DNA of 17,697 bases, from the NCBI GenBank assembly GCA_964537965.1, contig CAZIDB010000090.1, positions 1 to 17,697 on the forward strand, given 5' to 3'. The number at the start of each line of letters is the position of its first letter. The first letter of the stretch is position 1. The translations under genes were made by a program, and so were the position numbers. The notes below the pieces were generated by a model, which saw only the letters and a program-made list of their open reading frames with translations, was not told the origin of the DNA and ran no database searches. Shown one piece after another: positions 7,232 through 14,968 of this stretch. The DNA comes from SURF-24 sp964537965. Lineage in GTDB: Bacteria; Bacteroidota; Ignavibacteria; Ignavibacteriales; SURF-24.

Positions 7232-8527
7232 TTAAAGTTTTATAAATTCAACGCGGCGGTTATTTGCTTTACCTTCCGGAGAAGTATTCTTATCAATCGG
7301 TTCGGCTTCACCTTTTCCGTCGGTTTCCATCCTACCTTCATCAATTCCAAACTCTTTACTTAATGCAGTCTTTACAGAAGCAGCTCTTCGTTTGGAAAGA
7401 TCAAGATTTGCAGCATCAGTACCATCACTGTCTGTATGACCTACAATCTTAACCTTAACATCAGCATTTTCAGTTAGTACCTTTGAGATTTCTTTAAGTG
7501 TGCCGTATGATTCAGGTTTTATTTTATCGGAGTTAACATCAAAGAGAATTCCGTGTGTAACTAATTTACCCTCAGTAAGAAATTTACTGCGCATATCTGC
7601 ACCGGCTTCTGCGATGCGTATATTTGATATAAGCGGTTCACTTCCTTCCGGGGGCCATAAACGAATTTGATTTAGTTGTAATGCCGGATCAATTGCTTTT
7701 GGAAGATCAAATACTTTATCGCCATGAATATAAATTCTGATACGTGATTTTTGAATCCAGATAGAAACGTGATTTACTTCTTTTGATTTTAGCAAACCTA
7801 TCTCTTTTGAATAATCACCGCTAATATCGTAACCACCACTAGAATAACCTGAAATTGTGTGTATACCATTAGGAGTATATAAATTAAGTACTACACCACC
7901 TTTACCCGGGACGTAGCTTGTCGGATATATTTCATTCTCCGAATATTCTAAAACAGTAAAGTCTATTCCAGAACTTTGCTGTTCCTCGCCATTATCATCA
8001 GGAATGATATCGAATTCTATTGTACAGTTTGCAGGAAGATTAACGCCCTTCTCTAACCAAAATAAACCGTATTCTCTCATCTTAAACCAGTTACCCGGAG
8101 CAATGTTTGTGGTCATAATTTCACCGGCTTTGTTTGTATTCCATAATGCAGGGAAATCTCCTATAACGTCCTGGGTAAAATCTTCGTAGAAGATAACTTT
8201 ATCACCGGGAATAAAATCATATTTGGAGAAGGATTTTAATTCCTGTTTCTTTGGCTTTACTTCCTGTTGTTCAACTTCAGTTGTTTCGGTTGACTCATCT
8301 GTTTTTACATCTTCCTGGTTTTTATTTTCATCTTCTTTTTTGTTTTCATTTTCTTTTGTCGCTTCATCTTCAACTTTATCCAGTCCTTTATCAATAGCTT
8401 CATCAGTTTTTTGATCGACACGCTCCTGTACTTTATCCTTGATTCTATCAAGAAGATCCTGTGCGTTTATGTTTGAATAAAAGAATAAAAAAGCGATCCC
8501 GGAAAACACTAAAAGGTATTTTTTCAT
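7232..8527 (-). CDS. OmpA-family protein with coiled linker and central beta-sandwich domain
   Basis: This is a 431-residue exported protein. Residues 1-22 are a signal peptide ending in NAQ. A very charged Lys/Glu/Asp segment (about 25-98) is probably helical or coiled. A beta-rich domain (about 105-305) resembles a laminin-G/concanavalin-type sandwich (VIFYEDFTQDVIGDFP at its start, then EFDIIPDD and IRIYIHGDKVFDLP). A C-terminal OmpA domain (about 325-431) has GILFDVNSDKIKPES, VGHTDSDGTDAANLDLSKRRA and NNRRVEF; in this family the conserved Asp and Arg bind peptidoglycan. The protein therefore probably tethers the outer membrane or a surface ligand to the cell wall. I chose the ATG at 8527 because GAGGG lies 5 bases upstream and the signal peptide begins there; the in-frame start at 8590 falls in the neighbour's terminator. 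Confidence 0.88.
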   Translation of the reverse strand: MKKYLLVFSGIAFLFFYSNINAQDLLDRIKDKVQERVDQKTDEAIDKGLDKVEDEATKENENKKEDENKNQEDVKTDESTETTEVEQQEVKPKKQELKSFSKYDFIPGDKVIFYEDFTQDVIGDFPALWNTNKAGEIMTTNIAPGNWFKMREYGLFWLEKGVNLPANCTIEFDIIPDDNGEEQQSSGIDFTVLEYSENEIYPTSYVPGKGGVVLNLYTPNGIHTISGYSSGGYDISGDYSKEIGLLKSKEVNHVSIWIQKSRIRIYIHGDKVFDLPKAIDPALQLNQIRLWPPEGSEPLISNIRIAEAGADMRSKFLTEGKLVTHGILFDVNSDKIKPESYGTLKEISKVLTENADVKVKIVGHTDSDGTDAANLDLSKRRAASVKTALSKEFGIDEGRMETDGKGEAEPIDKNTSPEGKANNRRVEFIKL

Positions 8528-8573
8528 AACAACCCTCGTAAATTTTACAAATCTTTTGATGGAAATTAGCAAT

Positions 8574-8610
8574 AAAAAATCCCATCTCAAAAAGAAAATT
8601 AAGATGGGAT
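8574..8610 (-). terminator. Intrinsic terminator of the lipoprotein gene
   Basis: On the minus strand a perfect 9-bp stem (arms 8602-8610 and 8579-8587, ATCCCATCT with AGATGGGAT) is followed by a run of six T. It begins 21 bp after the stop of the lipoprotein gene, separating it from the OmpA-family gene. Confidence 0.85.
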
Positions 8611-8631
8611 AAAAAGGAATTTTATAATCTT

Positions 8632-9165
8632 TTAATCGCCGTCTACAGTACGGTTTGCATTGAAACTTCCGCTTATTGTTAACTCAGCATCTGTAGCTAC
8701 ATTGTATACTTTTCCGGTAAATGAACCTTTGACCTGGCTCCCAACTGAACCATAAGATGATATTGTTATTGAACCTGATCCGGTTTTTGAATAGTATGTT
8801 TTAATTGAAGTGCCGGTTCCGGAAGAAACAATTAATCCTGCACTGGGATCACTCTGATCATTTCCAATTTCAAAATTGAAAGTGCCTGTTTGTTGACCGG
8901 GAGTAAAGAACCATACATTTATATTGTCTGAGCAAGCAAGAAATCCTCCGGTTTTCTGACTGCCGGTAGAATATGTTACAAATGCAGTAGTAATTGACGA
9001 ACCAGGAGTTACCTGCTTATTTGAAAAACCATCTCCGTTAAGTGTTATTGAATATGTTCCGCCGGTTGTGTCGGTTCCGGTAGGGTTGCTATCATCCTTT
9101 TTACAGCCGGCAATAAAAACAGAAAATATAAAAACAAGAGAAAGAATACGGAAAGATATTTTCAT
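8632..9165 (-). CDS. Small lipoprotein of unknown function
   Basis: This 177-residue protein has a lipoprotein signal peptide with lipobox FIAGC (Cys21), followed by KKDDSNPTGTD, a flexible charged linker. It should be lipidated and membrane-anchored in the envelope. The mature part is rich in Gly, Ser and Thr and predicted as beta strands (for example TGTFNFEIGNDQSDPSAGLIV, shortened here, and KGSFTGKVYNV near the end). Proteins with this look are common as single small lipoproteins in Bacteroidota, but I recognise no catalytic motif and name no function. AGAGGTGA about 6 bases upstream supports the ATG. It has its own terminator and is divergent from the efflux operon. Confidence 0.72.
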   Translation of the reverse strand: MKISFRILSLVFIFSVFIAGCKKDDSNPTGTDTTGGTYSITLNGDGFSNKQVTPGSSITTAFVTYSTGSQKTGGFLACSDNINVWFFTPGQQTGTFNFEIGNDQSDPSAGLIVSSGTGTSIKTYYSKTGSGSITISSYGSVGSQVKGSFTGKVYNVATDAELTISGSFNANRTVDGD

Positions 9166-9225
9166 TTGGTCACCTCTAATTAGTTTAATTATTTGTCCGT
9201 GTGCAAGATAATATAAAATTCCTCA

Positions 9226-9256
9226 AATAAAAATTCTTACTCCAGGAATTTTTATT
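9226..9256. promoter_or_regulatory. Palindrome between the lipoprotein and efflux genes, possible operator
   Basis: AATAAAAATTC at 9226-9236 and GAATTTTTATT at 9246-9256 form a perfect 11-bp inverted repeat with a 9-base centre. It lies in a divergent region where no transcript needs to end, and its right arm nearly touches the putative promoter of the efflux operon. A binding site for a dimeric repressor is plausible. No regulator gene is encoded nearby. Confidence 0.4.
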
Positions 9257-9258
9257 GA

Positions 9259-9289
9259 TTTGTTCGCTGGTGTGATTTTGCTAAATTTA
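9259..9289 (+). promoter_or_regulatory. Possible Bacteroidota-type promoter of the efflux operon
   Basis: TTTG at 9259-9262 and TAAATTTA at 9282-9289 are 19 bases apart, close to the Bacteroidota consensus TTTG and TAnnTTTG at -33/-7. One base of the -7 box deviates. Transcription would begin near 9296, which supports the ATG at 9334 over the upstream GTG at 9292. Confidence 0.35.
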
Positions 9290-9333
9290 GTGTGAGTGTG
9301 ATAATTAATATTCATCATTTAAACCATACGTTT

Positions 9334-10401
9334 ATGAAAAAAAATTATAAGAAAATTCTTTTTACCGCTGTTGGAGCAATTCTCCTTATCTTTTTGGTGT
9401 ACAACAAATTAATTAAATCTTCCCAACCCGGTGCTGCCCAAACAGGCGCCGGTAAAAAACAGGCTGCAATAGTTTCTGTTGTTGTTGTAAATCCAACTTC
9501 AATTGAAGAAAAAATATTTACGACCGGTACAATAATGGCAAATGAAGAGGTGGATCTTGCAAGTGAAGTCTCGGGTAAAGTAATAAAAATATCTTTTAAC
9601 GAAGGCTCAAAAGTTAAGAGGGGAGACTTGCTTGTTAAAATAAATGATTCAGAACTGCAGGCACTTCTGCTTAAAACCACTTATAGTAAAAAACTTGCAG
9701 AGGAAAAAGAATTCAGGCAGAAAAAAATGCTTGAGAAAGAAGCAATAAGCAAAGAAGAATACGACGTTGCTTTAAGTGAACTGAATAAACTTGATGCTGA
9801 GATTCAACAGATAAAAGCGCAAATTGAAAAGACTGAAATCAGGGCTCCCTTTGACGGTGTTATCGGGCTTAGAACTGTAAGTGAAGGAAGTTATATTAAT
9901 CCTTCCACTACTGTTGCAACGCTTCAGAATATCAATCCTTTAAAAATAGATTTCTCTGTTCCTGAAAAATATTCTAACCGGGTTAAAACCGGAAACCAAA
10001 TAAGCTTTACAATACAGGGACTGAATAAAACATTCATCGGGAAGGTATATGCTATTGAACCTAAGATTGATCCTAATACACGAACGTTAAAAATGCGGGC
10101 GGTAAGCAAGAATGATAACCTTGAATTATTCCCGGGTTCATTTGCATTGGTTGAACTTGTACTTAGAAAAATTGATAATGCTATTGTTATTCCGACCGAA
10201 GCTTTAACAAGCGACATTAAAGGACAAAAAGTTTATGTAGTTAACAACCGCAAAGCTTTTGAAAGACAGGTTGTAACAGGTATTAGACAGGACAGGAGTA
10301 TTCAGATTGTTAACGGAATAAATGCAGGCGATACAATTGTTACAAAAGGAATTCTAAATGTAAAACAAGGCGGCGCTGTTAAAATAACTGAACTAAAATA
10401 A
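9334..10401 (+). CDS. RND efflux periplasmic adaptor (membrane-fusion protein)
   Basis: This is a 355-residue HlyD/AcrA-type adaptor linking the inner-membrane pump to the outer-membrane channel. One N-terminal membrane anchor (about residues 8-24) holds it on the periplasmic face. The split lipoyl domain is visible as NEEVDLASEVSGKVIKISF through RGDLLVKI (70-103) and TEIRAPFDGVIGLRTV (167-182). Between them lies a short alpha-hairpin (about 107-165). Beta-barrel and membrane-proximal parts follow (200-355), including DPNTRTLKMRA and ALTSDIKGQKVYVV. The ATG at 9334 starts the membrane anchor; an in-frame GTG at 9292 would lie at or before the inferred transcription start. It is the first gene of the operon, with the pump gene 60 bp downstream. 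The exported substrate cannot be predicted. Confidence 0.92.
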   Translation: MKKNYKKILFTAVGAILLIFLVYNKLIKSSQPGAAQTGAGKKQAAIVSVVVVNPTSIEEKIFTTGTIMANEEVDLASEVSGKVIKISFNEGSKVKRGDLLVKINDSELQALLLKTTYSKKLAEEKEFRQKKMLEKEAISKEEYDVALSELNKLDAEIQQIKAQIEKTEIRAPFDGVIGLRTVSEGSYINPSTTVATLQNINPLKIDFSVPEKYSNRVKTGNQISFTIQGLNKTFIGKVYAIEPKIDPNTRTLKMRAVSKNDNLELFPGSFALVELVLRKIDNAIVIPTEALTSDIKGQKVYVVNNRKAFERQVVTGIRQDRSIQIVNGINAGDTIVTKGILNVKQGGAVKITELK

Positions 10402-10461
10402 TGTCTGCCTGTAATTTTTATCATTCAAATATCCTGATCTTTAGATAAAAGAGAATCAAAC

Positions 10462-13400
10462 ATGAGTTTATCATCAATTAGTATAAGGCGCCCGGTTTTA
10501 ACAATCGTAATGTCAATTGTTATCCTTCTGTTTGGTGGAATTGGTTATACATATCTTGGAGTAAGAGAATTCCCAAGTATTGATCCGCCGATTATTACTG
10601 TATCAACAACCTATGCCGGTGCAAATGCTGACATCATTGAATCCCAGATAACTGAGCCGCTTGAAGAATCTATAAATGGAATTGCAGGAATCAGATCATT
10701 AACATCCGTAAGCAGGGAAGGCAGAAGTAGTATTACGGTTGAATTTAATCTTGGGCTTGATCTTGAAGCAGCAGCGAATGATGTAAGGGATAAAGTATCA
10801 CGCGCAATGAGAAATTTACCGACTGATGTTGATCCGCCGATTGTAACTAAAGCCGAAGCCGATGCTTCACCAATAGTTTTTCTGAATGTAAAAAGTAATT
10901 CCCGTAATCTGATGGACCTATCCAGAATCGCAAATGATATTTTCAAAGAACGGCTGCAGATAATTCCGGGAGTTAGCCAGGTAAACATCTGGGGAGAAAA
11001 GAAATACTCGATGAGGTTAAGGCTCGATCCGGCAAAACTTTCTGCATATGAACTAACACCAATAGATATAAGTGATGCGCTAGACAGGGAAAATATTGAG
11101 TTGCCTTCAGGAAGAATTGAGGGAATGCAGACAGAACTAACCGTTAGAGCTTTGGGGCGCTTAGAAACCACAGAGGATTTCAATGATCTTATTATTAAAG
11201 AAAGTAATAAAGGAATTGTTCGTTTAAGAGATGTTGGATTTGCAGAACTTGGTCCTGAAAATGAAAGAAGTATATTAAAGAGAGATGGTATTCCAATGGT
11301 TGGTGTTGTAATTGTACCTCAACCTGGTTCCAACCATATTGAAATTGTAGACCAGTTCTACCGGGAACTTGAAAATATTAAAAAAGATTTGCCTCCGGAT
11401 ATTGAATTGGGAATTGGGTTTGATATTACAAGATTTATCCGCAGGTCTATTACCGAGGTTGAAGAAACGATATTCATTGCTTTCGGTCTGGTTATTCTTA
11501 TCATCTTTGCATTTCTAAGAGACTGGCGGACAACTTTAATCCCGATACTTGCAATTCCTATTTCTCTTATAGGAACATTTTTTATAATGTATGCGGCAGA
11601 TTTCACCATAAATGTTTTAACTCTGCTTGGAATTGTGCTGGCGATAGGCATAGTGGTGGATGATGCAATTGTTGTTCTTGAAAACATTTATACTAAAATT
11701 GAAAAAGGAATACCTCCGCTTGAAGCTGGTATGAAGGGTTCCGGTGAAATTTTCTTCGCAATTATTTCTACTACTATAACATTAGCCGCAGTATTTCTGC
11801 CGATAATTTTCCTTTCAGGATTAACCGGAAGACTATTCCGCGAGTTTGGAATTGTTATCGCCGGCTCGGTCCTTATTTCCGCTTTTGTTGCTCTTACATT
11901 AACACCAATGCTAAGCACAAAATTATTAAAGCACCGCACCAAACATAGCTGGATATACGAAAAGACAGAACCGTTTTTTGTTTCGATGATTGACTGGTAT
12001 AAAACTACTCTCGATAAATTCATGAAAAGGCGCGTACTGGCATTTGTTATTATGGTTGCCACTTTTGTTGCTATATACTTGTTCGGCGGAGCGCTGCAAT
12101 CTGAACTTGCACCAATAGAAGACAGAAGCGGAATACAGCTTTCTGCTACTGCACCGGAAGGAACTTCATACGATGCGATGATTGCATTTATGGATAAACT
12201 TTCTGAAATAGTGAAAGATACTGTTTCTCAAAGTGAAGCTATAATTTCTGTAACCGGAGGAGGTGGTGGAGGAGGAACGGCTAATTCCGGTTTTATAAGA
12301 ATGACTCTGAAAGATCCCGAACAAAGAAATAAATCCCAGCAACTTATTTTTCTTGAATTATCTGATCTTGTAAAAAAATTACCGGATGCAAAAATTGTTG
12401 TTAGTCAGGATCAATCCATCAGTTCATCCAGGGGAGGTTTACCTGTTCAATATGTTATTGAAGCCCCAAATTTTGAAAAGCTTAGAAATGTACTTCCTAA
12501 ATTTTTACAGGAAGCTTCTGCCGATCCGACATTCAGTATTGTAGATGTTAATCTGAAATTTAACAAACCTGAAATTGTTATTAGTATGAACAGGGATAAA
12601 GCAAGAGACCTTGGCATTTCTGCAAGGGATATTGCTACAACTCTGCAGCTTGCTCTAAGTGGACAAAGGATTGGCTATTACATAATGAACGGTAAGCAAT
12701 ACCAGGTTATTGGTCAGTTAATAAGGGAAAAGCGAAGCGCACCTATTGATCTTAAATCACTTTTCGTCAGGAATAACAAAGGTCAGCTTATTCAGTTGGA
12801 TAATGTTGTTACGTTAAGTGAACAGGTTAATCCGCCACAGCTTTACAGGTATAACAGGTATATATCTGCAACTGTTTCTGCTAACCTTGCTCCCGGTAAT
12901 ACAATTGGAGACGGTATTGATGCGATGAACAGAATAGCCGGTAAAGTTCTTGATGAAACATTTTCAACTGCTCTCAGCGGACCATCCAAAGATTTTGCCG
13001 AAAGTTCTTCAAGCCTTATGTATATTTTCCTTCTGGCGCTTGTACTAATTTATCTTGTACTTGCTGCGCAGTTTGAAAGTTTTCGTGATCCTTTTATAAT
13101 TATGTTCACAGTTCCGCTTGCTTTGGCGGGCGCTGTATTTTCATTGTGGTACTTCAATCAAACGCTTAATATTTTTTCTCAGATCGGAATGATAATGCTT
13201 ATTGGTCTTGTTACAAAAAACGGAATCCTTATTGTAGAGTTTTCTAACCAGAGAAGAGCACAGGGACTTTCAATTGAAGAAGCTGTTAAAGATGCGGCAG
13301 CGGCAAGGTTCAGACCTATTTTAATGACAAGCCTTTCAACTATTTTAGGCGCATTACCAATTGCTCTGGCATTAGGTGCGGGTTCTGAAAGCAGAGTTTC

Positions 13401-13533
13401 TATGGGTATTGCTGTTATTGGAGGACTTATATTCTCAACATTCCTTACTTTATTTGTTGTACCGGCAATCTATACATATTTTACAAGTAAAAAGGAAATA
13501 ACTGTTAGTAATGTAAATGCAGATACTGAATAA
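10462..13533 (+). CDS. RND-family inner-membrane efflux transporter (AcrB/MdtB type)
   Basis: This 1023-residue proton-driven pump captures substrates from the periplasm or inner membrane and passes them to the channel. The length is normal. It shows the two-fold RND layout: TM1 (about 12-32), a large periplasmic loop, TM2-6 (about 335-490), TM7 (about 523-543), a second loop and TM8-12 (about 863-1010). The proton-relay residues are present: D400/D401 in GIVVDDAIVVLEN and K919 in GLVTKNGILIVEF, with RPILMTSLS following. VREFPSIDPPIITV near the N-terminus is typical. The loop matching the AcrB switch loop is a run of seven glycines (599-605) instead of the Phe-containing sequence. The start has only a weak GAGA. 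Substrate class is unknown; drugs, bile acids or metabolites are all possible. Confidence 0.95.
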   Translation: MSLSSISIRRPVLTIVMSIVILLFGGIGYTYLGVREFPSIDPPIITVSTTYAGANADIIESQITEPLEESINGIAGIRSLTSVSREGRSSITVEFNLGLDLEAAANDVRDKVSRAMRNLPTDVDPPIVTKAEADASPIVFLNVKSNSRNLMDLSRIANDIFKERLQIIPGVSQVNIWGEKKYSMRLRLDPAKLSAYELTPIDISDALDRENIELPSGRIEGMQTELTVRALGRLETTEDFNDLIIKESNKGIVRLRDVGFAELGPENERSILKRDGIPMVGVVIVPQPGSNHIEIVDQFYRELENIKKDLPPDIELGIGFDITRFIRRSITEVEETIFIAFGLVILIIFAFLRDWRTTLIPILAIPISLIGTFFIMYAADFTINVLTLLGIVLAIGIVVDDAIVVLENIYTKIEKGIPPLEAGMKGSGEIFFAIISTTITLAAVFLPIIFLSGLTGRLFREFGIVIAGSVLISAFVALTLTPMLSTKLLKHRTKHSWIYEKTEPFFVSMIDWYKTTLDKFMKRRVLAFVIMVATFVAIYLFGGALQSELAPIEDRSGIQLSATAPEGTSYDAMIAFMDKLSEIVKDTVSQSEAIISVTGGGGGGGTANSGFIRMTLKDPEQRNKSQQLIFLELSDLVKKLPDAKIVVSQDQSISSSRGGLPVQYVIEAPNFEKLRNVLPKFLQEASADPTFSIVDVNLKFNKPEIVISMNRDKARDLGISARDIATTLQLALSGQRIGYYIMNGKQYQVIGQLIREKRSAPIDLKSLFVRNNKGQLIQLDNVVTLSEQVNPPQLYRYNRYISATVSANLAPGNTIGDGIDAMNRIAGKVLDETFSTALSGPSKDFAESSSSLMYIFLLALVLIYLVLAAQFESFRDPFIIMFTVPLALAGAVFSLWYFNQTLNIFSQIGMIMLIGLVTKNGILIVEFSNQRRAQGLSIEEAVKDAAAARFRPILMTSLSTILGALPIALALGAGSESRVSMGIAVIGGLIFSTFLTLFVVPAIYTYFTSKKEITVSNVNADTE

Positions 13534-13631
13534 GATGTTATTATGAGAAAATTTATATTGAAACAACCTGAGCTTTTAATTGGAGAATGGATTTTTCTTT
13601 TGCCTGTTTCTTAAATCATTTTAGGTTTTTA

Positions 13632-14930
13632 ATGATGATAAAAAAAATAAGTTTATTTTTGTTAACCGCTTCGGTTTTGTTTTGCCAGGAAAAATTAACT
13701 CTTGATAAAGCAATTGAATTAGGCCTGCAAAATAATTACTCAATCCGTATTGCCAAAAACGAAGCAGCAGTTGAATCAAATAATTTTACTTTGGGGAACG
13801 CAGGTTTTCTTCCAAAGCTTGATGTTACTGCTACAATAAGCAAAACAAAAGCAAACACAAAGCAGGAATATTCGGACGGAAGAAGCGTTAACCGCTCTAA
13901 TGCAGAAACAGATTCTAAAAATGCAGGCATAGCTCTTAACTGGACCTTGTTTGATGGTTTCAACATGTTTGTTTCCTATAGTAAGCTAAAGCAGTTTAAA
14001 GAAGCAGGGGAGATAAATGCAAAGAGAGAGATTGAAGATAATGTTGCTCTGATAATTCAGAATTACTACAACATTGTTAGTTTGCAGGAAGGTATTAAAG
14101 CTCAAAAGGATGCGATCGAAATATCTGAAGAAAGAGTTAAAATTGCAGACGATAAACTTAAACTCGGTTCAGCCTCAAGACTTGAACTTCTGCAGGCTAA
14201 AGTTGATTTGAATGCCGATAGCTCAAATCTGTTAAAACAGCAAATCAATCTATCCAATGCGAAAGTTAATCTTAATGAACTGCTTGGAAGAAATACAAAC
14301 ATAGATTTTTTAATCCAGGATTCAATATCCAACAGCAGCAATTTTTCTTATGATGAGTTGAAAGAACAGATACTTGCAAAAAATAATGAGCTAAGAGTTG
14401 CAGAAAAGAATATGGAAATTGCCAGGCTAAACCTTAGCGGAATTAGATCCCAGATTTATCCCCAGCTTGGAGCATATGTTAATTATAATTTTAGCAGACT
14501 GGATTACCAGGCCGGTCTTTACAAGTTGAACCAGAACCAGGGATTTAGTTATGGTATAAGTCTTTCTTTAAATCTTTTCAACGGATTGAATACAGACAGG
14601 CAAATTGAAAATGCACATATCGATATCATGAACAGTGAACTTGAATATAATTCAACAAAAAATGCGGTTGAAGCTGACTTTGAGCATGAATACCTGAATT
14701 ATAAAAATGGATTAACATTAGTAAAGCTTGAGGAAGAGAATCTTGAAGTTGCGAAACAAAATGCGGAGATAGCAATGGAGCGTTTCCGTAATGGTTCATA
14801 CTCTCCGCTTGAATTACGCGAAGCACAGAAAGCCTTACTGGATTCCAAAACAAGATTAGTTTCAGCACAGTACTCTGCTAAGTTTGCGGAAGTAGAATTA
14901 TACAGACTGAGCGGACAGATAATAAAGTAG
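13632..14930 (+). CDS. TolC-family outer-membrane efflux channel
   Basis: This 432-residue outer-membrane factor forms the trimeric exit duct for the RND pump. A signal peptide (MMIKKISLFLLTASVLFC) is followed by LTLDKAIELGLQNNYSIRIA, the usual opening of TolC repeats. Two repeats each combine beta strands with long coiled helices (for example EISEERVKIADDKLKLG with LELLQAKVDL, and NAEIAMERFRNGSYSPLELREAQ). LFDGFN and LFNGLN mark the paired strands of the barrel. I chose the ATG at 13632 since it opens the signal peptide and has AGG six bases before; an in-frame ATG at 13587 would add 15 residues with a ribosome-binding GGAG only one base away. It ends the operon 98 bp after the pump gene, convergent with the next gene 38 bp away; no terminator is evident. 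Confidence 0.92.
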   Translation: MMIKKISLFLLTASVLFCQEKLTLDKAIELGLQNNYSIRIAKNEAAVESNNFTLGNAGFLPKLDVTATISKTKANTKQEYSDGRSVNRSNAETDSKNAGIALNWTLFDGFNMFVSYSKLKQFKEAGEINAKREIEDNVALIIQNYYNIVSLQEGIKAQKDAIEISEERVKIADDKLKLGSASRLELLQAKVDLNADSSNLLKQQINLSNAKVNLNELLGRNTNIDFLIQDSISNSSNFSYDELKEQILAKNNELRVAEKNMEIARLNLSGIRSQIYPQLGAYVNYNFSRLDYQAGLYKLNQNQGFSYGISLSLNLFNGLNTDRQIENAHIDIMNSELEYNSTKNAVEADFEHEYLNYKNGLTLVKLEEENLEVAKQNAEIAMERFRNGSYSPLELREAQKALLDSKTRLVSAQYSAKFAEVELYRLSGQIIK

Positions 14931-14968
14931 ATTGATTCGGAGTTTATAGTATTACTGAGTTGTCAATT

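Noticed and set aside
10611..12062. Several antisense frames of 109-190 codons inside the RND pump gene
   Set aside because: They are Ser/Ile-rich mirror images of a strongly supported transporter, without ribosome binding sites.
13543..13614. 23-codon ATG frame between the pump and channel genes
   Set aside because: It is very short, lacks a ribosome binding site and has no recognisable features; it overlaps the leader of the TolC-type gene.
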